A DNA stretch of 64,000 nucleotides from Streptomyces netropsis (GCF_014203545.1 NZ_JACHJG010000004.1:399266-463265); one strand, 5' to 3'. Shown: positions 28,321 through 37,530, numbered from the stretch's first letter. Notes: generated from the sequence alone by a model not told the origin. Numbers and translations: made by a program.

Positions 28321-28874
28321 ACGTGTCCCTCCGGGTCGAGCGGCAGGCTGCACAGCGGGCACGGCGGGCGGCCGGCGTTGACCACTTCGAGGGCGCGCTT
28401 GGCGAACGCGCGGGCCATGGTGCCGGTCAGCCGCACGCGCAGCATCGGCGGCCCGTTCGCCTCGTCCTTGAGCAACCGCTCCTCGGCTTCGGCGAGGTCT
28501 TCCTCGGTGTCCGCCGCCAGCTCGACGAGGGCCTGCGCCTCCACCACCATCCGCTCGTGCTCGCCGTCCCAGGCCAGCGCCATGGTGCCGACCCGGAACT
28601 CCTCCTCGACGGGGGTGTCCAGGGGGGCGGTGTCGGCGAGTTCGGCGGGGGCCACGGCCGGCACCGGGGCATTGCCGCCGGTGCGCCTGACCACCTCGTC
28701 CAGCAGCTCGTCGATGCGCTCGGCGAGCGCCTCGACCTGGGTCTTCTCCAGCACGACGCTGGTGGTCCGGCCGGCCGCCGAGGCCTGGAGGAAGAAAATG
28801 CGGCGGCCCGGCAGCCCGACCGTGCCGGCGACGAATCGGTCCGGCGGGTCATAGAGGAACACCTGACGGGACAA
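28284..28874 (-). CDS. DUF3090 protein with zinc-ribbon C-terminus
   Basis: 196 aa. The C-terminus [21 protein letters not shown] gives C-x2-C...C, a likely metal-binding tail. The conserved N-terminus is SRQVFLYDPPDRFVAGTVG. The start codon is TTG at 28874, with GGAGCAGG 3-10 nt upstream; this is the only frame start that keeps the family N-terminus. It overlaps the SCO1664-like gene and lies 134 bp after the phosphomutase-like gene, all on the minus strand. Function unknown; the constant partnership suggests a common role. Confidence 0.85.
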   Translation of the reverse strand: MSRQVFLYDPPDRFVAGTVGLPGRRIFFLQASAAGRTTSVVLEKTQVEALAERIDELLDEVVRRTGGNAPVPAVAPAELADTAPLDTPVEEEFRVGTMALAWDGEHERMVVEAQALVELAADTEEDLAEAEERLLKDEANGPPMLRVRLTGTMARAFAKRALEVVNAGRPPCPLCSLPLDPEGHVCPRQNGYRRGA

Positions 28875-29008
28875 CGTCCTGCTCCATTTGGTTCGGGTGG
28901 TCGGAGTGGCTGTGCGGGTCTGTGCGGGCCGATATGGCCTGCTCCGGCGAGGTGATCACCGGCAGCGAGGCGGGCGCCCCCGCCTCACCACCCTACTGCG
29001 CACGACGA

Positions 29009-29704
29009 TCACGGTGCTCCCGCACCACCCCCGACGGCCGCGTCCCCCTCGCGCTCCGCGGGCGGCTGCCCGCTGGGGGCGAGATCGGCCAGGTCACCGG
29101 TGTCGCCGAGACGCGCGAGGTAGGGGCGCAGCCGGGTGTGACGGATGGCCGTGACCGAGCAGGGGTCGACGGCGATCCGCTGGAAGAGGTCGAGGTGGAG
29201 GCCGAGGGCGTCGGCGACGAGCGCCTTGATGATGTCGCCGTGCGTGCACATGAGGTAGACGGCGTCCGGGCCGTGTTCCCGCTCGATCCGCTCGTTCCAG
29301 TCGCGGACCGCGTCCAGCGCCCGGGCCTGCATGGCGCGTACGGACTCCCCGCCGGGGAAGGCGGCGGCGGAGGGGTGCTGCTGCACGACGGCCATCAGCG
29401 GCTCCTCGTGCAGCTCGGCGAGCTTGCGGCCCGACCAGTCGCCGTAGTGGCATTCGCCGATCCGCTCGTCGGTGTGCGACGGCAGCTCCGGCCGCGCGGC
29501 GAGCAGCGGCGCCAGGGTCTCCTGGCAGCGCTGGAGCGGGCTGGTGACGGCGGCTGCGAGCGGCACGGCCCGGAGCCGGGCGGGGAGGGCGGCCGCCTGG
29601 GCGGCGCCCCGCTCGTCGAGGGCGACCCCGGGGGTCCACCCGGCGAGCACTCCGCCGGTGTTGGCGGTGGACCGGCCGTGCCGGAGCAGGATCAGCGTGG
29701 GCAT
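29009..29704 (-). CDS. Histidine-phosphatase family protein (MSMEG_4193-type)
   Basis: 231 aa. Catalytic RHG at the N-terminus (LILLRHGRSTAN, His9), second Arg region VTSPLQRCQETL, acid Glu in ERIGECHYGDW and second His in CTHGDIIKAL. Substrate unknown; the cobalamin-pathway phosphatase CobC and phosphoglycerate mutases are relatives. The last 25 residues are Gly/Ala-rich. ATG at 29704. Third member of the cassette with DUF3090 and the kinase-like protein. Divergent from corA across 64 bp. Confidence 0.88.
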   Translation of the reverse strand: MPTLILLRHGRSTANTGGVLAGWTPGVALDERGAAQAAALPARLRAVPLAAAVTSPLQRCQETLAPLLAARPELPSHTDERIGECHYGDWSGRKLAELHEEPLMAVVQQHPSAAAFPGGESVRAMQARALDAVRDWNERIEREHGPDAVYLMCTHGDIIKALVADALGLHLDLFQRIAVDPCSVTAIRHTRLRPYLARLGDTGDLADLAPSGQPPAEREGDAAVGGGAGAP

Positions 29705-29768
29705 GACGACCACCCTACGTCCGTCCCCACGCGTCCAGCCGGTGCGCTGCGGGCGGATTGGCGGAAGA

Positions 29769-30761
29769 ATGCCTGTCGTGATCGTCGACGTCGGCATTTA
29801 CCGGGACGGCCGCCGCACGGAGGGCCCCGCCGACCTCTCGGACGCGCTGGAGGAGGCGCGCGCCAAGGGGCACTCCTTCGTGTGGGTCGGGCTGTACGAG
29901 CCCACGGAGGACGAGTTCGACCTGGTGACGAACGAGTTCGGGCTGCACCCGCTGGCCGTCGAGGACGCGCTCAACGCGCACCAGCGGCCGAAGCTGGAGG
30001 TGTACGACGACTCGCTGTTCATGGTGCTCAAGCCCACCACCTACGACGACGCGGCGGGCACGGTCACCACCGGTGAGCTGATGCTGTTCGTCGGCGACTG
30101 CTTCGTCGTCTCGGTCCGGCACGGTGAGGAGAGCCCGCTCGCGCGCGTGCGGCAGCGGCTGGAACACGAGCCGGAGGTGCTCAAGCACGGCCCGACGGCG
30201 GTGATGTACGCGGTGAGCGACGCGGTCGTGGACCACTACATCGACGTGGCGGCGGCGCTCCAGGTGGACCTGGAGGAGCTGGAGGCCGAGGTGTTCGCGC
30301 CGGTCGGCGGGGACAACAGGAACACCGCCTCGCGGATCTACGCCTTCAAGCGGCAGGTCGTGGAGTTCCGGCGGGCGACGGTCCCGCTGGCCGAGCCGAT
30401 GACCCGGCTCGCGGAGGCGCGGCTGCCGTTCGTGGACAGCGGATCCCAGCCGTTCTTCCGCGATGTGAGTGATCACCTGACCCGGGCCAACGAGTCCGCG
30501 GAGGGCCTGGACCGCCTGCTTTCGGACATCCTGTCGGCCCATCTCGCGCAGACCGGCGTCCAGCAGAACGACGACATGCGCAAGATCTCGGCATGGGCGG
30601 CCATGGCGGCCCTCCCGACGATGATCGCCGGGGTGTACGGGATGAACTTCGACCACATGCCGGAGCTCCACCAGCCCTGGGGATATCCCGCGGTGCTGGC
30701 CCTGTTGGCCGTGCTGGAGGTCCTGCTGCACCGGCTCTTCAAGCGGCGTGGCTGGCTCTGA
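29769..30761 (+). CDS. corA: CorA-type Mg2+/Co2+ transporter
   Basis: 330 aa. A large cytoplasmic alpha/beta domain and long stalk helix, then two C-terminal membrane helices with the pore motif YGMNF followed by MPEL. The stretch MAALPTMIAGVYGMNFDHM is characteristic. Forms pentamers that conduct divalent cations. ATG at 29769 with only a weak GGCGGA ribosome site. Convergent with the ferritin-like gene 33 bp downstream. Confidence 0.93.
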   Translation: MPVVIVDVGIYRDGRRTEGPADLSDALEEARAKGHSFVWVGLYEPTEDEFDLVTNEFGLHPLAVEDALNAHQRPKLEVYDDSLFMVLKPTTYDDAAGTVTTGELMLFVGDCFVVSVRHGEESPLARVRQRLEHEPEVLKHGPTAVMYAVSDAVVDHYIDVAAALQVDLEELEAEVFAPVGGDNRNTASRIYAFKRQVVEFRRATVPLAEPMTRLAEARLPFVDSGSQPFFRDVSDHLTRANESAEGLDRLLSDILSAHLAQTGVQQNDDMRKISAWAAMAALPTMIAGVYGMNFDHMPELHQPWGYPAVLALLAVLEVLLHRLFKRRGWL

Positions 30762-30794
30762 GGGCGCGGTGCCCGTGGGGCGGGCCGCGGTGGG

Positions 30795-31583
30795 TCAGGC
30801 GAACTCGGGGGCGGGGTCGGCGGGGCCGCCCAGCGCGTCGAGGCGGCCGGGCGGCCGCAGGCCGACCATCCGCCGCCAGCCGCCGAGCCGCTCGTACCCG
30901 TACATGGCGCGGATGCCCGCCGTGAGCGACGCGGACTTGGCCTTCGGCCACCGCAGGATGCGGCCCATGTGGCCCATCACCGCGAGGCTGACGTCCCGGT
31001 AGACCACGATCTCGGCGAGGGCGCTCTCCCGGAGGACCGCCTGGATCGTCCGGCCGTGTCCCGCGGCGGCGAGCCGCAGCAGCTCCTCGTGGCAGTAGGC
31101 GAGGTGGTTGGCCTCGTCGTGGCAGATCATCTTGATCGCCCTGCCGACCTCGGGGTGCTCGCCGAAGTGCTTGGTGAGCATGTCCATCTGGTCGGAGGCG
31201 CGCTGCTCGGTGACCCGGCTGTGCGCGAGGTAGGTGACGATGTCCCGCTCGGTGAGGGGGGTCTCGGCGCGCAGCTTGGCATGGGGAAGACCGATGCCCT
31301 GGCGTTCGAGGATGGCCGTGTAGTCGGTCTCCGGTGGGACGGCGACCGGCTGCAGCCCCCGTTTGCGCAGCAAAGCCAGGAAGATCCGGCCGTGCTTGTC
31401 CTCGTCCGCACCGTGCCGGGCGATCTTTGGCGCGAGCGCCTGCTGTTCCGGTGGCACCAGCGCGGCGATCCGGCCGTTCTCCCAGCCCCCCTGCGTTTCG
31501 CCGCTGGCGGCGATGGAGCAGAAGAGCTGGTACGACTCGTCGTTGTCGAGGATCTCCTGGAACACGTTTCTGGCCGAGAGCAT
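30795..31583 (-). CDS. Ferritin-like diiron-fold protein
   Basis: 262 aa, mostly helical. Candidate diiron ligands: E61-x2-H64 in DEDKHGRIF, a Glu in RVTEQRASDQM, and E-x2-H in CHDEANHLAY, the two-ExxH arrangement of the ferritin-like superfamily. Not a cage ferritin by length; more like AurF/DUF455-type oxidases. The start at 31583 has GGAGGTGG 5 nt upstream, which decides against the longer frame. Substrate unknown. Confidence 0.75.
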   Translation of the reverse strand: MLSARNVFQEILDNDESYQLFCSIAASGETQGGWENGRIAALVPPEQQALAPKIARHGADEDKHGRIFLALLRKRGLQPVAVPPETDYTAILERQGIGLPHAKLRAETPLTERDIVTYLAHSRVTEQRASDQMDMLTKHFGEHPEVGRAIKMICHDEANHLAYCHEELLRLAAAGHGRTIQAVLRESALAEIVVYRDVSLAVMGHMGRILRWPKAKSASLTAGIRAMYGYERLGGWRRMVGLRPPGRLDALGGPADPAPEFA

Positions 31584-31952
31584 GACTGCCACCTCCGTGC
31601 ACGACGTCCCGAAGGCAAAGTCAAGTGCCATGGGCGGGAGGCGGCAAACGCTGGGGCCGTGCACTCGGCCGAATGCCGGACGGCGGCGGGAGGACGAAGG
31701 GGGGCCGCGGCGCGTAACCACGGGGCCGTACGGGGCGTTGTCCTCGGTGACGGCCGTGGCGGGGAAGGCACCCCGAGCCCCCACCACGGCCGCGGTCGTC
31801 CTGCGGACTGCTGCTTGCACCTTCTTGCCGCCTGCGGCGGCGGGCGCCCTGCGGGCGTGTCCTCAATCGCCGGACAGGCTTATTCGAGCCCGTCCGGCGA
31901 TTGAGGACGCCTCCGCGCACCGGAGGTGCACCCGAGGATCCGCCGGACAGGC
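31584..31952. other. Intergenic region with dispersed palindromic repeat (369 bp)
   Basis: No gene. The right part (31859-31908) is a long hairpin repeat. The stretch just left of it (about 31820-31858, CTGCGGCGGCGGGCGCCCTG) belongs, from memory, to a repeat common between Streptomyces genes. The left part is the promoter side of the ferritin-like gene. Confidence 0.6.
31859..31908. repeat. Dispersed 22-bp-arm palindrome (also likely terminator)
   Basis: Left arm 31859-31880 starts GTCCTCAATCGCCGGAC; right arm 31887-31908 is its reverse complement with one mismatch; 6-nt loop. It lies 44 nt after the F420-type oxidoreductase stop, so it may terminate that gene. One arm recurs at 55630-55650 with one or two changes, inside imuB. 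Confidence 0.75.
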
Positions 31953-33011
31953 CTAGGCGAGGCCGGCCCGCTCCAGGGCGTCGACGCCGGCCCGCAGGCT
32001 CGCGATCCGCTCGTCCAGGGTGAATCCGGCGGGGGCCAGCGACAGGGTGGTGACCCCGGCCTCCGCGTAGGCCTGCATCCGGTCGGCGACGCGCTCCACC
32101 GGGCCGAGCAGGGTGGTGGAGTCGATCAGCTCGCGCGGCACCGCGGCCGCGGCGCCCGCCTTGTCCCCGGAGAGGTACTTCTCCTGGATCTCGGCGGCCG
32201 CCTTCTCGTACCCCATGCGCTGGGCGAGCTTGTTGTAGAAGTTCTGCTTGGCGCTGCCCATGCCGCCGACGTAGAGGGCGGTGTACGGGCGGAAGAGGTC
32301 CGCGAGGGCGTTCACGTCGTCGCCGACGGCCATGGGCACGGTCGGCACGAGGTCGAAGCCGTCGAGGTCCTTGCCCACCTTGGCGCGGCCGGCCCGCAGG
32401 GCGCCCAGGGTGGTCTCCTCGGCGTGCTCGGGGGCGAAGAAGACGACGAGGGCACCGTCGGCGATCTCGCCGGTCTGCTCGAGGTTCTTCGGGCCGATGG
32501 CCGCGATGTAGAGCGGGATCTGTTCGCGCACCGGGTGAACGGTGAGCTTGATGGGCTTGCCGGGCCCACCGGGCAGGGGCAGCGTCCAGTGCTCGCCGTC
32601 GTGGGCGACGCGCTCGCGGGACATGGCCTTGCGGATGATCTCGACGTACTCGCGGGTGCGGGCGAGCGGCTTGTCGAACTTCACGCCGTACCAGCCCTCG
32701 GAGACCTGCGGGCCGGAGACGCCGAGGCCGAGGCGGAACCGGCCGCCGGAGAGCGAGTCGAGGGTCGCGGCCGTCATGGCCGTCATCGTGGGCGTACGGG
32801 CCGGGATCTGGAAGATCGCCGAACCGACGTCGATCCGCTCGGTCTGCGCCGCGACCCAGGAGAGCACGGTGGGCGCGTCGGAGCCGTACGCCTCGGCCGC
32901 CCAGCAGACCGCGTAGCCCAGCCGGTCGGCCTCGCGGGCGACCGCGAGGTTGTCCGCGTCCATCCCGGCTCCCCAGTAGCCGAGGTTGATTCCGAGCCTC
33001 ATCCGACCCAT
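31953..33011 (-). CDS. LLM-class F420-dependent oxidoreductase
   Basis: 352 aa TIM-barrel of the luciferase-like monooxygenase superfamily, F420-using branch (MRLGINLGYWGAGMDADN, VCWAAEAYGSDAPTVLSW, GGRFRLGLGVSGPQVSEGWYG, IAAIGPKNLEQTGEIADGAL are family signatures). Likely reduces or oxidises a small molecule with F420; substrate not predictable. ATG at 33011 with GGGGAG 5 nt upstream. Divergent from the aldo/keto reductase. Confidence 0.9.
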   Translation of the reverse strand: MGRMRLGINLGYWGAGMDADNLAVAREADRLGYAVCWAAEAYGSDAPTVLSWVAAQTERIDVGSAIFQIPARTPTMTAMTAATLDSLSGGRFRLGLGVSGPQVSEGWYGVKFDKPLARTREYVEIIRKAMSRERVAHDGEHWTLPLPGGPGKPIKLTVHPVREQIPLYIAAIGPKNLEQTGEIADGALVVFFAPEHAEETTLGALRAGRAKVGKDLDGFDLVPTVPMAVGDDVNALADLFRPYTALYVGGMGSAKQNFYNKLAQRMGYEKAAAEIQEKYLSGDKAGAAAAVPRELIDSTTLLGPVERVADRMQAYAEAGVTTLSLAPAGFTLDERIASLRAGVDALERAGLA

Positions 33012-33139
33012 GCGGGCTCCCCTTACCGATCAGTAACGTCGTTGTTCCGGGGACTGTAGCGCGCCGACCTGGGGTACGTCATCGGCACGTTGTCCACAGG
33101 CGGCCACGGCCTCGGCCACGGCCAGTAACCTCAGCCCTC

Positions 33140-34123
33140 ATGGAGCTAAGGCATCTCGGCCGCACGGGACTACGGGTATCGCGGATCGGGCTCGGCACCC
33201 TCACCTGGGCCCGGGACACCGGCGAACTCGACGCCGCCGAGCAGCTCAAGGTGTTCTGGGAGGCCGGTGGCACCCTCGTCGACACCGCCGACGTCTACGC
33301 GGACGGCGGCGCGGAGTACCTCCTCGGCCGGCTGATGGAGGACCTGGTGCCGCGCCGCGATCTGGTCGTCGCGACCAAGGCGGGCAGCGTCCCGGACCCC
33401 GACCGGCGCTTCGACGGCTCGCGGGGCCATCTGCTCTCGGCGCTCGACGCCTCGCTGACGCGGCTGGGCACGGACTACGTCGACGTGTGGCAGATCCACG
33501 CCTTCGACCCCCACACACCGATCGAGGAGACGCTGCAGGCGCTCGACATAGCGGTCGGCAGTGGCCGGGCGCGCTATGCCGGGGTGTCCAACTTCTGCGG
33601 CTGGCAGCTCGCCAAGGCCGCCACCTGGCAGCTCGCCGGACCGGGCACACGGACCCGGCTGGCCAGCACGCAGATGGAGTACTCGCTGCTGCAGCGCGGC
33701 ATCGAGCGCGAGGTGCTGCCCGCCGCGCGCGACCTCGGCATCGGGCTGCTGCCGTCCTCGCCGCTCGGCCGGGGCGTGCTGACGGGCAAGTACCGCCACG
33801 GGACGCCCACCGACTCGCGGGGGGCCTCCGACCACCTCGCCCCCTTCGTCGAGCCCTATCTGGACGCCGACGCCACCCGCGTCGTCGACGCGGTCACCAC
33901 GGCGGCCCACGGCCTCGCCACGACCCCCTTACAGGTGGCCCTCGCATGGGTGCGCGACCGCCCCGGCGTGGTCGCCCCGATCGTCGGCGCGCGGAACGCG
34001 ACGCAGCTCAGAGCCACGTTGTCAGTGGAGAGCCTTACTCTTCCAGACGAGATCTGCCAGGCGCTCGACGATGTGTCGGCGCCCGTGCACCGCTATCCCG
34101 ATCAGGACTGGAGCACGCTGTGA
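33140..34123 (+). CDS. Aldo/keto reductase
   Basis: 327 aa (beta/alpha)8 NADPH-dependent reductase. Catalytic tetrad visible: D48 and Y53 (DTADVYADG), K80 (VATKAGS), H120 (VWQIHAFD). C-terminal NADPH loop IVGARNATQL. Resembles the YajO/potassium-channel beta-subunit-like branch; substrate unknown. Its TGA overlaps the GTG of the next gene (GTGA), so the two are translationally coupled. Confidence 0.92.
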   Translation: MELRHLGRTGLRVSRIGLGTLTWARDTGELDAAEQLKVFWEAGGTLVDTADVYADGGAEYLLGRLMEDLVPRRDLVVATKAGSVPDPDRRFDGSRGHLLSALDASLTRLGTDYVDVWQIHAFDPHTPIEETLQALDIAVGSGRARYAGVSNFCGWQLAKAATWQLAGPGTRTRLASTQMEYSLLQRGIEREVLPAARDLGIGLLPSSPLGRGVLTGKYRHGTPTDSRGASDHLAPFVEPYLDADATRVVDAVTTAAHGLATTPLQVALAWVRDRPGVVAPIVGARNATQLRATLSVESLTLPDEICQALDDVSAPVHRYPDQDWSTL

Positions 34124-36444
34124 GTACCGACCGCGACCCCCTCGCCGTAGAGGACGCGCCCGCGCCCTCCCCCGAGGAGGCCGCCGCGAGCGAGCCGGGC
34201 GAGCCGGGCGACGGCGCATCGCCTGCCGACGACGCCGGGGCCGCTTCGGGCGGCGACGCCGGGGCGGACGGCTCCGAGGGCGAGGTCTCCGAGGCCGAGG
34301 ACGGCGCGCGGGAGGAACCGGCACCGGCGTCCGAGCCGGGCGCCGAAGCCCCCGGATCGGACGGCGGCAGCCGGTCCGCCGCCGCGGAGGCGCTGGCGGC
34401 CGCGGTGCGGGCCGTGGAGAGCGGGGAGCGCTCGGCGGCGTCGTTCTTCACCGGGCCGTCCGGCGGCAGGCGTGCCGCCGGTGCGCCGGTGCCGGGGAGC
34501 GGCGCTTCCCCCCGGCCGGAGCGGACCCCCGCACCCGCGCCGACGGCGGCCGCGGCCCCCGCTCCGCCGCGCCCGACGCCGCACATCGGCGCCGAGGGAC
34601 TCGACGGCGTACGGCAGGTGCTCACCGCGGGGGGCGCCCCCCAGACACTGGCCGAGCAGGTGGTCGGGGTGCTCAGGGAGCAGGCCGCCGAGGCCCTGCG
34701 CGAGGACCCCTGGCAGCTGCTGGCCGTCCCGGGCGTGCGCCCGGAGCAGGCCGACGGCTTCGCGCGGGCGCTGCTGGGCCCGGAGTGCGGTCCGGGTGAC
34801 GAGCGCCGGGCCCAGGCCCTGGTCGGCTGGCTGCTGGAGCGCGCCGCCCTGGCCGGGCACACCGTGCTGGAGGCGTCGGTGCTGCGCACCGCGCTCGGCA
34901 AGCAGTCGGTGCCGGAGCCGGACGAGGCGCTGCAGAGCGCGCTCGCGGAGGGCTCGGTGCTGGTGTTCCAGGAGGCCCTGGAGACCCCGGGAGCCGCCCG
35001 CCCCGAGCCGGACGGCTCGGAGCCGGAGGTCCCGGTCCGCCTGCTGCTGGGGCTGGACCGCTACGCGATGGCGGAGGAAAGCCTGGCCGACGGCCTCGCC
35101 CGGCTGATCAGCACCTTCGGCGCGGACCCGGCGGAGGCCACCGTGGCAGCCGAGGCGGACGCCGAGACGGTCACGGACGGCGGTGATGACGGGCAGGAGG
35201 CCGGAGCCGGCTCCGGTACCGACAGCGGGACCGATGACGCTCCGCCGGCGTCCGACGCGGGCCCCGGTGCCGCTCCCGACTGGGAGGCCGCCGCGGCCGG
35301 CGCGCCCTCCCCCTCCGCCGCGGAACTGATCCGTGCCGTCGCGGCCTCCGGGCTGGTGACGCACAGCGGTGGCGAGGCGGCCCGCGCGGAGCCCCTCGCC
35401 CTCGTCGTCGCGGCCCGCGCCCTGGGCCTGCGGGCGTGCGCCGCCGCACACACCGAGGACGGCAAGCGGCGTCTCGTCGCGCTCGGCGACCTCGAAGCGG
35501 TCACCGTCGCCGGGCTGCTGTCCGGCCAGGAGGGCCCCGGACGGGACGCGGAAGGCGCCCTCGCGCTCGATGTGCTGGCCGTGCTGGACGCACCGCAGCT
35601 GGACGTGGAGACGGCGGCGATGCTGGTGGAGTCGCTGACGGACGGCACCCGCCTGGTGCTGAGCGGTGACCCCGGCGTGCTGTGGTCGGCCGGCCCGGGC
35701 CGGGTCTTCGCGGACGTGGTGGCCGCGCGGGCCTGCCCCGCGGTCGTCTCGCGCACCCCGGACACGGGCCCGATCGGCGAGCTGGTGTCGGGGATCGGGG
35801 TCGGTGAGCTGACCACGGTGGACGCCCCCGGCAAGGAGGTCGTGATCGTCCCGGTCCGGGACGCGGGCGAGGCCGTGCACCGCACGGTGCAGCTCGTCGC
35901 GGACTCGGTGCCGCGCGCCATCGGCGTGCCCGCCGAGCACACCCAGGTGATCACGCCGGGCCACGGCGGTGCCGTCGGCACCCGGGCGCTCAACGCGGCG
36001 CTGAAGGAGCGGCTCAACCCCGGCCCGGGCCGCTTCGGCGGCTTCGACCCGGGCGACCGGGTCGCCTACGTACCGGCGCCGGGCCGCATGGTCCCCGGCA
36101 CGGTCGTCTCGGCGGACGCGGCGGGGCTCCGGCTGGACTGCGCGGGCTCGCCCGTCGTCGTACCGCCCGAGCGGGTGGGCGGGACCGTGCGGCACGGCTG
36201 GGCCGTCACCGCGCACCAGGCGGCCGGTACGCGCTGGCCGGCGGCCGTGGTGGTGCTGCCCGGCGACGCCGCCCAGGAGCTGACGAGGTCGTGGATCTAC
36301 ACCGCGTTCAGCCGGGGCGAGCGGCATCTGTCGGTCGTGCACGGTGTGGACCAGGCACTGCCCCGCGCGGTGGCCGAGATCCCGGCGAAGGAGCGGACCA
36401 CCCGACTGCGGTCCCTGCTGCGGGCACCACAGTCCGAGGTGTGA
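34120..36444 (+). CDS. RecD2-like protein with degenerate ATPase motifs
   Basis: 774 aa. Residues 1-155 are acidic, Ala/Pro/Glu-rich and disordered. Residues about 160-285 match the helix-hairpin-helix region of RecD2 (EALREDPWQLLAVPGVRPEQAD). Residues 400-560 align with the SF1 motor, but where GGPGTGKT is expected (about 414-424) the sequence is THSGGEAARAE, and the VVDEASM position (about 486-495) reads LAVLDAPQLD; RLVLSGDPGVLWSAGPGRVF (motif III region) is retained. The C-terminal UvrD-like part is good: HGWAVTAHQAAGTRWPAAVV and WIYTAFSRGERHLSVV. It is probably a non-hydrolysing DNA-binding relative. GTG start overlaps the aldo/keto reductase stop. Confidence 0.8.
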   Translation: MSTDRDPLAVEDAPAPSPEEAAASEPGEPGDGASPADDAGAASGGDAGADGSEGEVSEAEDGAREEPAPASEPGAEAPGSDGGSRSAAAEALAAAVRAVESGERSAASFFTGPSGGRRAAGAPVPGSGASPRPERTPAPAPTAAAAPAPPRPTPHIGAEGLDGVRQVLTAGGAPQTLAEQVVGVLREQAAEALREDPWQLLAVPGVRPEQADGFARALLGPECGPGDERRAQALVGWLLERAALAGHTVLEASVLRTALGKQSVPEPDEALQSALAEGSVLVFQEALETPGAARPEPDGSEPEVPVRLLLGLDRYAMAEESLADGLARLISTFGADPAEATVAAEADAETVTDGGDDGQEAGAGSGTDSGTDDAPPASDAGPGAAPDWEAAAAGAPSPSAAELIRAVAASGLVTHSGGEAARAEPLALVVAARALGLRACAAAHTEDGKRRLVALGDLEAVTVAGLLSGQEGPGRDAEGALALDVLAVLDAPQLDVETAAMLVESLTDGTRLVLSGDPGVLWSAGPGRVFADVVAARACPAVVSRTPDTGPIGELVSGIGVGELTTVDAPGKEVVIVPVRDAGEAVHRTVQLVADSVPRAIGVPAEHTQVITPGHGGAVGTRALNAALKERLNPGPGRFGGFDPGDRVAYVPAPGRMVPGTVVSADAAGLRLDCAGSPVVVPPERVGGTVRHGWAVTAHQAAGTRWPAAVVVLPGDAAQELTRSWIYTAFSRGERHLSVVHGVDQALPRAVAEIPAKERTTRLRSLLRAPQSEV

Positions 36445-36453
36445 GCGCTGACG

Positions 36454-36499
36454 GGTGACCCCGGGCCGGGGCGGCCGCCCGCCCCGGCCCGGGGTCACC
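36454..36499. terminator. Bidirectional terminator hairpin
   Basis: 19-bp perfect arms (36454-36472, 36481-36499), 8-nt loop, between two convergent genes. Confidence 0.8.
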
Positions 36500-36520
36500 G
36501 ACCTCGATGAGGACGGTCCC

Positions 36521-37252
36521 TCAGCGCCCGGGGCCCGCGGGCCCCGCGTCCCCGTCCTGCTCCTCGGCACCGTCCGGGGCAGCCTCGTCACCGTCCTCGT
36601 CGTCACCGTCCTCGTCGAGGTCGAGTTCCTCGTCGAAGACCGCGCTGACGTCGAAGCGGCAGATGACCCGCTGCGGATCGGCCTGCTCGAAGGGGGCGGA
36701 CAGCCATTCGCCGGGCTCGGCGGGGTCGTCGGCCGCCGCCACCCACAGGGTGGAATCGCCTTCCTCCAGGCCGAACTCCTTGTGCCGGGATGCGATCTCG
36801 TCCGGTTCGTACTCTCCGAAGAGCACCCCGAGGGCGGCGTGGACGCTGCTGCCGACGAGGTCCGCCGCGTTCCCCGGCGCGCCCGGGGGCGCGTCGATGT
36901 CGGGATCGAGGTCGGCGACGCGCCGGGCCTGGGCGAGGAGCCGGTGCGGTTCGACCACCGCGTAGTCCCTGCGGATCAGCACGCTGAGCGCGCTGGGCTC
37001 CTCGGGCCCGGCGTATGCGGGCAGCGTGTCGTCACCGGGGATCTCGAAGGGGGTGACCTCGTCATAGGCGTCGTACAACAGCTCGTCGTACGCCTCGGCT
37101 GTCGCGGCCAGCTCGTTGAACGCGGCGTAGACAGCCGGATCGGTCGCCCCCGACCGGTGTTCGACGGCATCGAGGTGGCGGTCCAGCGCGGCTTTGACCG
37201 CCTCGGCGGCGGCGCGTACCTCGGCAGCGGTTGGCTGCGCAGCATCAGACAT
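36521..37252 (-). CDS. Conserved acidic protein of unknown function
   Basis: 243 aa, strongly acidic. Helical N-terminus (AAAEAVKAALDRHLDAVEHR), a central segment on Asp/Glu loops (DELLYDAYDEVTPFEIPGDD) and an Asp/Glu-rich tail from residue 215. No domain recognised; similar sequences are common in Streptomyces at this position. ATG at 37252, no clear ribosome site. Divergent from the DUF5703 gene across 47 bp. Confidence 0.75.
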   Translation of the reverse strand: MSDAAQPTAAEVRAAAEAVKAALDRHLDAVEHRSGATDPAVYAAFNELAATAEAYDELLYDAYDEVTPFEIPGDDTLPAYAGPEEPSALSVLIRRDYAVVEPHRLLAQARRVADLDPDIDAPPGAPGNAADLVGSSVHAALGVLFGEYEPDEIASRHKEFGLEEGDSTLWVAAADDPAEPGEWLSAPFEQADPQRVICRFDVSAVFDEELDLDEDGDDEDGDEAAPDGAEEQDGDAGPAGPGR

Positions 37253-37299
37253 AGTGCAGACGCTATCCGCACCGAGCCCGTTCCCGCACAATAGATGCG

Positions 37300-37488
37300 A
37301 TGCCGGAATACGAATTCTGTGATGTGTATGTGCCTCGAGGGGTCTCCCGAGGAGCAGCCACTCGCTTGCTGACCGACCATGCCGAGTACGGACACTGGGA
37401 GTTGGACCGACTGCGTCTTTATCCCGACGGCAGCCGCAGGGTGCGGCTGCGGCGTCGGATCATCCGCCAGGTGCGTGCCACGTGGTGA
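37300..37488 (+). CDS. DUF5703 small protein
   Basis: 62 aa, basic C-terminus. MPEYEFCDVYVPRGVSR followed by TRLLTDHAEYGHWELDRL matches the highly conserved DUF5703 family of actinobacteria. Function unknown; the Arg-rich end (RRVRLRRRIIRQVRATW) could bind nucleic acid. Followed after 6 nt by a strong hairpin. Confidence 0.9.
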   Translation: MPEYEFCDVYVPRGVSRGAATRLLTDHAEYGHWELDRLRLYPDGSRRVRLRRRIIRQVRATW

Positions 37489-37494
37489 AAGCGT

Positions 37495-37530
37495 ACGGAG
37501 CGGGCCCCGCTACTGCGGGGCCCGCTCCGT
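37495..37530. terminator. Terminator hairpin between DUF5703 gene and chpC
   Basis: 16-bp perfect arms ACGGAGCGGGCCCCGC and complement with a TACT loop; no T-tract. Confidence 0.8.
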
